Assembly: GCF_050278625.1 (NCBI RefSeq)
Contig: NZ_JBNNTI010000018.1
Coordinates: forward strand, 11,272-75,271
Direction of reading: 5' to 3'
Length of the DNA stretch: 64,000 nucleotides
From: Viridibacillus sp050278625
Lineage (GTDB): Bacteria; Bacillota; Bacilli; Bacillales_A; Planococcaceae
Made by a program: the position numbers and the translations under genes. This document shows positions 41,437 through 49,622 of this stretch, piece by piece; position 1 is the first letter of the stretch; the number at the start of each line of letters is the position of its first letter. Under the pieces are notes generated by a model, which saw only the letters and a list, made by a program, of their open reading frames with translations, did no database searches and had not been told where the DNA came from.

Positions 41437-41520
41437 ATAGAAATTTTTATATTGAAAAGAATATGTGATAAAAAGCATTCTTTTTCACTGTTACTTTTGT
41501 TACAATAAAAGTGACAAATA

Positions 41521-41630
41521 ATCGACAAATTGTTTAGTATGAATGAATACTGTCGAAATACATAGTATCTCTATGTCTACATACTTATTTTTTTAAGAAT
41601 AAAAGGTATTCATGCAAAAAAGTCGAATTA
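41521..41630 (+). promoter_or_regulatory. spo0A promoter region: sigma-H promoter and 0A boxes
   Basis: AAAGGTATT at 41602-41610 and GTCGAATTA at 41622-41630 match the sigma-H consensus RNAGGAWWW (one mismatch) and RNNGAATWW (perfect), with an 11-bp spacer. A perfect 0A box TGTCGAA is at 41551-41557. A near match in inverse orientation, ATCGACA, is at 41521-41527. AGTCGAA at 41621-41627 overlaps the -10. This resembles the autoregulated Ps promoter of B. subtilis spo0A. Confidence 0.6.
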
Positions 41631-41722
41631 TCCACTTTGTATCAAAAACGAGTTTACTTTAATTCATCTTGTCGGTTTTGATCGTGTTTAACGGAAGCGC
41701 AAGCACAAAGGAGGAAATAATA

Positions 41723-42514
41723 ATGCGAAAAGTAAAAGTTGCAATTGCAGATGATAATCGGGAGTTAGTTCGTACATTAGAGATGTATCTACAAAATAAC
41801 CCAGAAATTGAAGTCATCGGAACAGCCCCTAACGGCAAACTTTGTTTGAAAATGTTAGAGGAACAAGTACCGGATGTTCTATTATTAGATATTATCATGC
41901 CTCACCTGGATGGTTTAGCGGTTTTGGAAGTTATGCATGAAAACGAAATTTATAATAATGTTCAAGTCATTATGTTAACTGCATTCGGACAAGAGGATGT
42001 TATGAAACAAGCGGTGGACTTAGGTGCTTCTTATTTCATGTTAAAACCTTTTGAATTTGATCGTCTTGTTTCAAAAGTTTTACAATGCGCGGGTCATAAA
42101 ACAGAAAAAACAAAACGTGTAAGCGTGCTGCAAGGGTCACAACCACAACAAATGGATCAACGTCAACTTGATGCAACGATTACAGGTATTATAAAAGAAA
42201 TTGGTGTGCCAGCTCATATCAAAGGCTATGCATATTTACGAGAAGCTATTCAAATGGTATATATGGATGTCGAGTTACTAGGTTCAATCACTAAGATTTT
42301 ATATCCAGATATAGCGAAAAAATTTGATACAACGTCATCACGCGTAGAGCGTGCAATTCGTCATGCCATTGAGGTCGCTTGGAACCGAGGAAACTATGAA
42401 TCTATTTCCAAAATGTTCGGTTATACTGTCCATCACTTAAAGAGCAAACCAACTAATAGCGAATTCATCGCCATGATTGCCGATAAAATTCGTATTGAAA
42501 TGGTTGCTAGTTGA
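41723..42514 (+). CDS. spo0A: Sporulation master regulator Spo0A
   Basis: Response regulator at the end of the phosphorelay. The 263 residues comprise the receiver domain (phospho-acceptor Asp56 in LLLDIIMP, acidic pocket DDN at 10-12, Lys in LKPFEFD) and the DNA-binding domain with TSSRVERAIRHAIEVAWNRGN. ATG 41723 follows AAAGGAGGA and gives the family start MRKVKVAIADD. It activates, among others, the spoII genes that lead to the spoIIIA and spoIVB steps also encoded here. Confidence 0.97.
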   Translation: MRKVKVAIADDNRELVRTLEMYLQNNPEIEVIGTAPNGKLCLKMLEEQVPDVLLLDIIMPHLDGLAVLEVMHENEIYNNVQVIMLTAFGQEDVMKQAVDLGASYFMLKPFEFDRLVSKVLQCAGHKTEKTKRVSVLQGSQPQQMDQRQLDATITGIIKEIGVPAHIKGYAYLREAIQMVYMDVELLGSITKILYPDIAKKFDTTSSRVERAIRHAIEVAWNRGNYESISKMFGYTVHHLKSKPTNSEFIAMIADKIRIEMVAS

Positions 42515-43355
42515 AAGGGTTAGGACATTGATAAATCTGGGTCATAAGGTAGTTGTCAGTTGTCACTGCAAAATTATTTACAGATAACCTATAATTAACT
42601 GAATATAAGCGTGTAAATACTAGCGCACTTTCATTTATTGAGTTTACAAAAATTCGATTAAGTTGGAGGTGTGTTTTTTGCATTCAAAAGAGAGGCGGAT
42701 TACAGAATTCGATTTACAATTAGATAATTTTACATTACGATGCTAAACCTTTATTAGCATAGACATTAAATTGCTTGAGTAGATATTAACATTATTCGTC
42801 AACTATCTAAAATAGGAGTTGGAAATTGTGGATGTTGAAAAGGTTAAATCATTATCATTACATATAAGGCAGTGCATCAAGTGTTTGAGGAATTAGAGGG
42901 GAAATGATTTTACAGGGAATGTTAGCTATAATCAGGTGATTATAGGTAATATATAATGGAATTGAAAGTGCTATCCTACTAGGAAAATGTATTAAAAAAC
43001 AAGTTCATCCAGACGTGGAAATCTGATGTGACTTCTTTTAATAGAAAAATTATTGGATACATAGTATTATTTTGTAAATTGATACGCTAATATTCTAAAA
43101 ACATGATACTATAACACTATATATGTTTGGTGTTATAAAATACCTAAATAGTTACTGATCCACCTTCGCAACTTCGATTTAGTATAAATCTATAGAGGAT
43201 CTATTTATTTTATTGATATAATAAATAGAAAGATAGGGTCTATTTCTCTAGTACTTTATAAAGAATCTTACGAAAGTATGCCTATTTAATAATATTTATG
43301 TTATCAAAGTCCGTTTTTAGAGCGGTTTTTTGGCGTTGTTCTGTAAAAAAACAAT
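42515..43355. other. Decayed intergenic interval between spo0A and fapA
   Basis: No intact gene is present. A short frame at 42678-42746 (TTG start, 22 codons, HSKERRITEF) has a good ribosome binding site, TTGGAGGTG. A frameshifted remnant follows at 42828-42955. Two AT-rich hairpins are seen: TATAACAC/GTGTTATA at 43111-43138, and TCTATTTATT/AATAAATAGA at 43200-43229. Confidence 0.5.
42828..42955 (+). pseudogene. Short frameshifted coding remnant
   Basis: From GTG 42828 (TAGGAG nine bases upstream) the frames join as MDVEKVKSLSLH, then AVHQVFEELEG in the next frame, then DFTGNVSYNQVIIGNI before a stop. Two single-base shifts are needed, one after the repeated ATA-AG near 42875 and one near 42905. 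No family is recognised. Confidence 0.35.
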
Positions 43356-43412
43356 ATGAAAACGATAATAAGTATAGATATATATTATCGTTTTGAAGGA
43401 CGGGGAAAAAAT

Positions 43413-44987
43413 GTGTTAATTTTTGAAAATGATTATATTTTTTTAAAAGAAGAAAATGAAAAAGTATATTTAAAGACAGTGGGGGAAGGATTTCCTCTAA
43501 AAGAATTCGACAGTATTTTGAAGAAATATCCACGTATTAAACTGTCGAGCTTTGCTATTTTAAGAAAAGTCACTGCAACAGTGACAGAACAATTTGAGGA
43601 AATTGGTAATTGGTTGCCGCCTATTGAAATTGTAACTTCTCGGGATCGTATGACAGCAACCATGTATGTCCATGAAGATCCAGCAACAGTCTTTAAAGAT
43701 GGTACTAAAATGCAGGAACAAATTAAAGAATTTGCTAATAATATGGGAATAGTGCATGGTTTTGTAGATTTAACTCTAGATAAAGTTTTATCAGGAAAAC
43801 CAACTGTAGTTGCAATTGGGACACCAGCTAAACCAGGAAAAAACGCAAAAATTACATATATAGAACAGCCAGAGAGAAAACCATCAATCCGCGAAGATGG
43901 GAAAGCGGATTATTTTGATATGAATTTTATCTCTGAAATAGAAGCTCATGAATGGTTAGGAGAGAAAATTCCCGCAGATTTAGGCGAACAAGGAAAGAAT
44001 GTGTTTGGCGAAAGCATTCCTGCATTACCAGGTAAAGACGCTCCGATAAAATATGATCAGAAAACTGTGTATGAAAAAGTTGATGAGGACGGAAAAGTGA
44101 CAATCTATGCAACTGAGGGTGGGGTTTTGGATGATTCAGATGGATTCATGTCAGTTCAAAAACATCTACCGGTTCCAAAGGATGTTGGAGTTGGAACAGG
44201 AAATTTAAATTTCGATGGATCTATTAGCATTAGAGGTACGGTACTTTCTGGCTATTCTGTAGTAGCAACAGGTGATATTTCAATTGATGGTCCTGAAGGC
44301 GTTACAAGTCCGAAATTAATCGAATCTTTATATGGTGATGTGTATATTCGTGGCGGTATTTTTGGTAACGGTGAATCTGTAGTGCGCGCAGGTGGAAATA
44401 TCTTTGTTAAACATACAAATGAGAGTACGTTAATTGCAAAAGGTGATATACATATTGGATCATACGCTCTTGGATCCAATTTAAAAGCGAGTAGTATACT
44501 AGTTAATGAGTACAAAGGTAAAATTATTGGTGGGCGTGCAGAAGCGACTAATACTATTACTACTGCTATTTCTGGCAATCGTTTAGAGCGTAAAACAGAA
44601 TTAGTTATTACAATGCCGGACCGAAAAGAAAGTATGCAAATAGTGAAAGAAAAAGCTGAAGAGATGAAAGTTTTAGAAGCGAATATTTTAAATATTAAAG
44701 CTCGCATCACGCCATTGTTAGATTTCGTAGATAAGATGAATGGTGCGCAGCGAAAAGCGTTTGAGGATTCAAAAGTACAGTTGCAAGAAAAAGAAAACGA
44801 GTTAACTAAGATTGATAAAGAGGTGCAAACTATTTTACAATCATTAAAAAGTATGGGAACGGAAAAGATTCAAGTTACAAAAGAAGCTTATCCTGGAACA
44901 TTTATTCAACTTGGTAAAAAATCAACGACTTTAAATACACAAACTTGTGGTAATTTTAAATTAGAGCAAGGCGAAATCAATGCCTAG
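43413..44987 (+). CDS. FapA family (DUF342) protein
   Basis: The product of about 524 residues matches the DUF342/FapA family. The middle holds a right-handed beta-helix-like region (GNLNFDGSISIRGTVLSGYSV, GDISIDGPEG, GDVYIRGGIFG, in parts), with a long coiled coil toward the C-terminus (about 400-480). Polymer-forming or scaffolding roles have been proposed for the family; the role here is unknown. GTG 43413 follows AAGGACGGGG; ATG 43356 in frame has no ribosome binding site. It overlaps the next gene by 8 bases and lies close to spo0A. Confidence 0.75.
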   Translation: MLIFENDYIFLKEENEKVYLKTVGEGFPLKEFDSILKKYPRIKLSSFAILRKVTATVTEQFEEIGNWLPPIEIVTSRDRMTATMYVHEDPATVFKDGTKMQEQIKEFANNMGIVHGFVDLTLDKVLSGKPTVVAIGTPAKPGKNAKITYIEQPERKPSIREDGKADYFDMNFISEIEAHEWLGEKIPADLGEQGKNVFGESIPALPGKDAPIKYDQKTVYEKVDEDGKVTIYATEGGVLDDSDGFMSVQKHLPVPKDVGVGTGNLNFDGSISIRGTVLSGYSVVATGDISIDGPEGVTSPKLIESLYGDVYIRGGIFGNGESVVRAGGNIFVKHTNESTLIAKGDIHIGSYALGSNLKASSILVNEYKGKIIGGRAEATNTITTAISGNRLERKTELVITMPDRKESMQIVKEKAEEMKVLEANILNIKARITPLLDFVDKMNGAQRKAFEDSKVQLQEKENELTKIDKEVQTILQSLKSMGTEKIQVTKEAYPGTFIQLGKKSTTLNTQTCGNFKLEQGEINA

Positions 44988-45711
44988 ACCCCTAGTGTTT
45001 GCACATCGAGGCGCTTCTGCTTGCGAGATGGAAAATACACTCAAAGCATTCAATAAGGCTATTGAGTTGAATGCAGATGGTATTGAGTTAGATTTGCAAA
45101 TTACAAGGGATGATGTTCCTGTTGTGACGCACGATTTAGATTTACGTCGAGTGACAGGAAAACGCAGTTTAGTAACAAATGTTTCTTTAGCAGAAATAAA
45201 AAGACTGCGAGTAGGTAGACCTTTTACACGTAGATACTCAGGTCAGGAAATGATGACATTAGATGAACTGATCGCATGGGTAGAAAAAAATCCAATCGCG
45301 TTAAATATCGAATTAAAAGAATCCTTTATCGACAATCCTTTTGTGCTAGAAATTGTGATAAAGAAATGTGCCCACCTACCAAATGTGCATTTTTCATCTT
45401 TTTTCTTGGAAGTTCTAGAACAAGCAAAAAAAGTGAACAAACATATTGAAACAGCACTAATTGCCACAAGAAAGTTAAATTGGCATCAGCTAAAAAACCT
45501 TCCATATATAGATGCTATTCATGCCAACAAATCACGCTATTATAGACCTGATTATTTGGCTGCTTGTCTATTAGCTAAAAAAAAGTGCCGTTTCTACAAT
45601 ATTACGGGTGATGAAGAATTTTTGAAAAATCCACATAAAGTTGTTGTTGGCTGGATTACGGATTTTCCTGAAAGAGTACGAGGAGTACAAAAAAAGAACG
45701 CTGACCATTAA
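44980..45711 (+). CDS. yqiK: Glycerophosphodiester phosphodiesterase
   Basis: Hydrolyses glycerophosphodiesters to glycerol-3-phosphate and an alcohol. The 243-residue GDPD-fold protein has FAHRGASACEMENTLKAF, GIELDLQITRDDVPVVTHD and NIELKE, which contain the catalytic histidines and metal-binding Glu residues. There is no signal peptide, so it is cytoplasmic. Position between spo0A and bkd matches yqiK of B. subtilis. It ends within a shared terminator with yqzF. Confidence 0.9.
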   Translation: MPRPLVFAHRGASACEMENTLKAFNKAIELNADGIELDLQITRDDVPVVTHDLDLRRVTGKRSLVTNVSLAEIKRLRVGRPFTRRYSGQEMMTLDELIAWVEKNPIALNIELKESFIDNPFVLEIVIKKCAHLPNVHFSSFFLEVLEQAKKVNKHIETALIATRKLNWHQLKNLPYIDAIHANKSRYYRPDYLAACLLAKKKCRFYNITGDEEFLKNPHKVVVGWITDFPERVRGVQKKNADH

Positions 45712-45727
45712 CGGTCAGCGTTCTTTT
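45692..45727. terminator. Bidirectional terminator spanning two stop codons
   Basis: AAAAGAACGCTGACC at 45692-45706 and GGTCAGCGTTCTTTT at 45713-45727 form a perfect 15-bp stem. The loop contains the TAA of yqiK and the complementary stop of yqzF, so both genes end inside the terminator. Confidence 0.9.
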
Positions 45728-45959
45728 GGTTTGCAAATTTAGCTGAAACTTTTCCTTTTTTTCGATCGCGATGCAATAGAAAACCTGCAAAAAAGCCGAA
45801 TCCAATGACAAAAAGGACAATGCCAATGATGAATTGCAACCAAAGAAATGGTATTGGATCCACAAGCTTAGCAAATAATGTGTCGCGCATTAATTTAATT
45901 CCACCTGCAGCCATTAAACCAGGTATAAGTAATACGATAAACGCTGCAAAACGTGCCAT
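45708..45959 (-). CDS. yqzF: DUF2627 membrane protein YqzF
   Basis: An 83-residue protein with two membrane helices (FAAFIVLLIPGLMAAGGIKLM and FLWLQFIIGIVLFVIGFGFFAGF, in parts) and a basic tail. It matches the YqzF/DUF2627 family and its usual place beside bkdR. Function is unknown. AGAGGAGTG precedes the ATG at 45959. It overlaps yqiK convergently by four bases. Confidence 0.8.
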   Translation of the reverse strand: MARFAAFIVLLIPGLMAAGGIKLMRDTLFAKLVDPIPFLWLQFIIGIVLFVIGFGFFAGFLLHRDRKKGKVSAKFANQKNADR

Positions 45960-46054
45960 ATACTTTCACTCCTCTAATCTATACTCATTTTTACCTGTTG
46001 GAGAAGCGTTGTCAAGGAAAGAAAGTTCAGATATGATGAACTTACATAGAATTA

Positions 46055-46068
46055 TGCAATAAATTGCA
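46055..46068 (+). promoter_or_regulatory. Palindrome TGCAAT-AA-ATTGCA upstream of bkdR
   Basis: The dyad lies 28 bp before the bkdR start. Related TTGCA/TGCAA elements recur upstream of the bkd operon (48139-48185), so it may be a BkdR site for autoregulation. This is inference. Confidence 0.4.
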
Positions 46069-46095
46069 CGATATTGTGAAAGGAAGTGAAGTTCC

Positions 46096-48144
46096 TTGCA
46101 AAGTATACTAATTATAGGTGCCGGTGCTGGCGGAACAGCTATACTACAACTATTATCCAACTCAGAACAACTTCGCACGGTTGCGATTGTAGATATACGT
46201 AAGGATGCACCAGGAATTGTGCTAGCTAAAGAGGCTGGTATTGCTACGGAGCAGGATTGGCGAACCATTTTAACAGATAAGATTGATATGGTGGTTGATG
46301 TCACAGGGGAGCCTGCTGTATTTGAAGAACTGCTTCTGGTATTGCCGAAACGTACAGCACTTATTCCTGGAGCTATTGCTTACTTAATTGTACAATTGTT
46401 GAATGAAAAAGATTTTTACATAAATAAAACCCAACATGCGGCATATAAACAGCAAATCATCTTCAATTCAATAGAAGAGGGTATGATTGGCATCGACCCA
46501 CAAGGTCAAATTATCTTCTTTAATAGAAGTGCTGCACGTATGACGGAAGTTACTGTCAAACAAGCGATAGGTAAACATATTAACGATATTATTATTGATA
46601 GTGCTCTACCACGTGTATTTGAGACAGGACTAGCAGAAATCAATCAAGAACTGAAATTGTCTAATGAAAAGAAAATTGTCACTTCACGATTTCCAATGAT
46701 TGATGGTAATGGCAATCGAATTGGCGCATTTTCCGTATTCAAAGATATATCAGAGGTCGTCAATTTAGCAGAAGAAATAACAAATTTAAAAGAAATTCAA
46801 ATGATGTTAGAGGCGATTATTCAATCAAGCGATGATGCTATTTCTGTAGTGGATGAGGAAGGTAGAGGGATACTCGTTAACCCAGCATATACTAGAATTA
46901 CAGGATTAAAACCGGAAGAAATATTAGGGAAACCTGCAACGATAGATATTTCTGAAGGTGAGAGTATGCATTTAAAAGTTTTGCAAACGAAAAAGCCCAT
47001 TCGCGGTGTGAACATGCGATTAGGTCCTAACAAACGTGAAGTCATTGTAAATGTTGCACCTGTTGTTGTAAATGATAGCTTAAAAGGAAGTGTAGGTGTA
47101 ATTCATGATATGACGGAAATGCGGTCTTTAACGAAAGAGTTAGACCGAGCGCGCACGATTATTCGAAAGCTAGAATCTAAATATACATTTGAAGATATTA
47201 TCGGTGATTCTGAGGAAATGCGCATTTCCGTTGAACAAGCAAAACTAGCTGCAAAAACACCTGTTACAGTATTTTTACGCGGAGAGTCAGGTACAGGTAA
47301 AGAGTTGTTTGCTCATGCCATTCATTCTGCGAGTGATCGTATTTACAATAAATTCATACGGGTAAACTGTGCTGCAATTGCTGAGCATTTGCTAGAAAGT
47401 GAATTATTTGGTTATGAAGAAGGAGCCTTTACGGGAGCGAAGCGTGGAGGTAAGCGTGGACTATTTGAAGAAGCAGATCTAGGAAGTATCTTTCTAGATG
47501 AAATTGGAGAAATGTCCTTAAGTACGCAGGCTAAACTATTGAGAATTTTTCAAGAGGGTGAAATTGTTAGAGTTGGTGGAACGAAGCCGATTTCGATAAA
47601 TGTACGTATCATAGCCGCTACGAATGTGAATATGGAAAAAGCGTTGACAGATGGTACTTTCCGAGAGGATTTATACTATCGATTAAATCGGATGCCCATT
47701 CATATAGCACCGCTACGTCAACGAAAAGAAGATATACCGCCTTTAGTAGATCGTCTTCTTGTTAAATTAAATCAAGAATATGGACGTAATATTCATAAAG
47801 TAACTTCAAACGCTTTAATGCTATTAATAGGGCATGATTGGCCAGGGAATGTACGAGAACTTGAAAACGTTTTAAGTCGTGCAATGATTTTCATGCAATC
47901 AAACGAAATTGTTTTAGAGGAAAGACATTTACCTAAAACACTTTTCCATTCCTTGCATCAGGAAATTATCGTTGAAAAACCTTTTTATGAAGGAACTCTC
48001 GCGGAGCAGCTCGAAAAAACGGAGAAACAAATATTGCAACAAGCATTAATAGAAAGCCAAAACAACAAAATGCGAGTTGCAAAAAAATTAGGGATATCTA
48101 TCCGTAGTTTGTATTATAAATTAGAAAAATACAATCTTGCATAA
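46096..48144 (+). CDS. bkdR: Sigma-54-dependent activator BkdR
   Basis: Enhancer-binding activator of branched-chain amino-acid catabolism. The 682 residues contain an N-terminal Rossmann-like part (ILIIGAGAGGTAILQLL, 1-115) and two PAS domains (about 120-225 and 240-350). The AAA+ domain follows, with Walker A GESGTGKE at 396-403 and the sigma-54 contact loop GAFTGA at 443-448. A Fis-type helix-turn-helix (MRVAKKLGISIRSLYYKLEKY) ends the protein. The TTG start at 46096 follows AGGAAGTGA. A perfect -24/-12 promoter lies just downstream, before bcd. Confidence 0.94.
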   Translation: MQSILIIGAGAGGTAILQLLSNSEQLRTVAIVDIRKDAPGIVLAKEAGIATEQDWRTILTDKIDMVVDVTGEPAVFEELLLVLPKRTALIPGAIAYLIVQLLNEKDFYINKTQHAAYKQQIIFNSIEEGMIGIDPQGQIIFFNRSAARMTEVTVKQAIGKHINDIIIDSALPRVFETGLAEINQELKLSNEKKIVTSRFPMIDGNGNRIGAFSVFKDISEVVNLAEEITNLKEIQMMLEAIIQSSDDAISVVDEEGRGILVNPAYTRITGLKPEEILGKPATIDISEGESMHLKVLQTKKPIRGVNMRLGPNKREVIVNVAPVVVNDSLKGSVGVIHDMTEMRSLTKELDRARTIIRKLESKYTFEDIIGDSEEMRISVEQAKLAAKTPVTVFLRGESGTGKELFAHAIHSASDRIYNKFIRVNCAAIAEHLLESELFGYEEGAFTGAKRGGKRGLFEEADLGSIFLDEIGEMSLSTQAKLLRIFQEGEIVRVGGTKPISINVRIIAATNVNMEKALTDGTFREDLYYRLNRMPIHIAPLRQRKEDIPPLVDRLLVKLNQEYGRNIHKVTSNALMLLIGHDWPGNVRELENVLSRAMIFMQSNEIVLEERHLPKTLFHSLHQEIIVEKPFYEGTLAEQLEKTEKQILQQALIESQNNKMRVAKKLGISIRSLYYKLEKYNLA

Positions 48145-48185
48145 TGTTGCATGCAAAAAACTGCATACTGTGCAAATTTTTGCGT
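48139..48185 (+). promoter_or_regulatory. Cluster of TTGCA/TGCAA elements, candidate BkdR enhancer
   Basis: TTGCAT-type elements occur at 48138 and 48147 (palindrome TTGCATGCAA at 48147-48156), with further TGCAT and TGCAAATTTTTGC elements up to about 48185. They lie 50-100 bp upstream of the -24/-12 promoter, the usual distance for an upstream activating site. Confidence 0.5.
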
Positions 48186-48237
48186 CGGTGAAAAAGCCGA
48201 AATGTTGTCAAATATAGCATTTTGGCATTTTATATTT

Positions 48238-48253
48238 TGGCACGCTTCTTGCT
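48238..48253 (+). promoter_or_regulatory. Sigma-54 promoter of the bkd operon
   Basis: TGGCACGCTTCTTGCT is a perfect match to the TGGCAC-N5-TTGCW consensus, with the GG and GC 10 bp apart. It lies directly after the gene for a sigma-54 activator. It is the clearest promoter in the window. Confidence 0.92.
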
Positions 48254-48341
48254 AATATTATAGTGACCTAGAAAACTAAGTTAATAGATGATGAATATCA
48301 AATTTAAAGAGTTTGGTCAACATATCAAAGGGGGCACTACA

Positions 48342-49436
48342 ATGGAGATTTTTAAATATATGGAGAAATATGATTATGAACAGCTAGTATTTTGTCAAGA
48401 TAAGACTTCAGGGCTAAAAGCTATAATTGCTATTCACGACACAACTATAGGGCCAGCACTTGGTGGTACACGTATGTGGACATATGCTTCAGAAGAAGAT
48501 GCAATTGAAGATGCTCTGCGCCTAGCACGTGGCATGACTTATAAAAATGCAGCTGCAGGACTAAATCTTGGTGGAGGAAAAACAGTAATCATCGGAGATC
48601 CTTTAAAAGATAAAAATGAAGAAATGTTCCGTGCACTGGGGAGATTTGTACAAGGTTTGAATGGTAGATATATTACAGCTGAAGATGTTGGTACGACTGT
48701 TGCAGATATGGATTTGATCCATGAAGAAACTAATTATGTAACAGGTATTTCTCCTGCATTTGGATCGTCGGGTAACCCTTCACCAGTAACTGCATATGGT
48801 GTATTTGTGGGCATGAAGGCTGCTGCTAAAGAGGCATTTGGTAGTGAGTACTTGGAAGGTAAGAGAATTGCTGTACAGGGCTTAGGTAACGTAGCATACA
48901 CACTGTGCAAATACTTACATGAAGCAGGCGCGCAATTAATCGTAACAGATATAAATGAAAGCGCTGTAAATAGAGTAGTAGAAGACTTTGGTGCTATGGC
49001 GGTTGATCCATCAGATATCTATGCTCAAGATGTAGATATTTTTGCACCATGTGCACTTGGTGCAATTATTAATGATGAAACTATTCCACAACTAAAAGCT
49101 AAAGTCATTGCAGGTTCAGCTAATAATCAATTAAAAGAATCAAGACACGGAGATATTATTCATAACGAAGGCATCATTTATGCACCAGATTATGTTATTA
49201 ATGCTGGTGGCGTTATCAATGTTGCGGATGAATTGTATGGCTATAACCGTGATCGTGCGATGAAGCGTGTAGAAGGAATTTACGATAATATAGAGAAAGT
49301 AATAGATATAGCAAAACGCGATGGGATTCCAACTTATTTAGCCGCTAACCGATTAGCAGAGGAACGCATTGAGAAAATGGCAAAATCACGTAGTACATTT
49401 TTGCAAAATGGAAAGCACATCTTATCTAATCGATAA
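48342..49436 (+). CDS. bcd: Leucine (branched-chain amino acid) dehydrogenase
   Basis: Reversibly deaminates Leu, Ile and Val to 2-oxo acids with NAD. The 364 residues show GPALGGTRMW, the catalytic-lysine motif AAAGLNLGGGKTVI, GRYITAEDVGTTVADMD and the NAD-binding GLGNVAYTLCKYL. ATG 48342 follows AAAGGGGGCA; the frame is open to 48288. It is first gene behind the sigma-54 promoter. A phosphotransbutyrylase gene, present before bcd in B. subtilis, is absent. Confidence 0.94.
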   Translation: MEIFKYMEKYDYEQLVFCQDKTSGLKAIIAIHDTTIGPALGGTRMWTYASEEDAIEDALRLARGMTYKNAAAGLNLGGGKTVIIGDPLKDKNEEMFRALGRFVQGLNGRYITAEDVGTTVADMDLIHEETNYVTGISPAFGSSGNPSPVTAYGVFVGMKAAAKEAFGSEYLEGKRIAVQGLGNVAYTLCKYLHEAGAQLIVTDINESAVNRVVEDFGAMAVDPSDIYAQDVDIFAPCALGAIINDETIPQLKAKVIAGSANNQLKESRHGDIIHNEGIIYAPDYVINAGGVINVADELYGYNRDRAMKRVEGIYDNIEKVIDIAKRDGIPTYLAANRLAEERIEKMAKSRSTFLQNGKHILSNR

Positions 49437-49444
49437 TTAAAGGG

Positions 49445-49484
49445 CCGTTCAGAAATAAGGTAGGGGTACTTCATTTCTGAACGG
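49445..49484 (+). other. Long hairpin between bcd and lpdV
   Basis: CCGTTCAGAAAT at 49445-49456 and ATTTCTGAACGG at 49473-49484 are perfectly complementary with a 16-base loop. It lacks a U-run, so it may be an mRNA processing or stability element, or a partial terminator. The buk gene found here in B. subtilis is missing. Confidence 0.5.
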
Positions 49485-49622
49485 ATTTATAATGGGAGAA
49501 AAGTTTACGAACTGCAAATAAGTTTGTGAGTTTAATAGGCTGGCATTGGGGAATGTCAACTACGAAAATGTTATATTGTAAGAGTACTGGTTTTACATGG
49601 CGGTATGAAAGGAAGTGTTTAA

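Noticed and set aside
49530..49560. TGGCATTGGGGAATG as a second sigma-54 promoter before lpdV
   Set aside because: The GC of the -12 element is missing, so it does not fit TGGCAC-N5-TTGCW.
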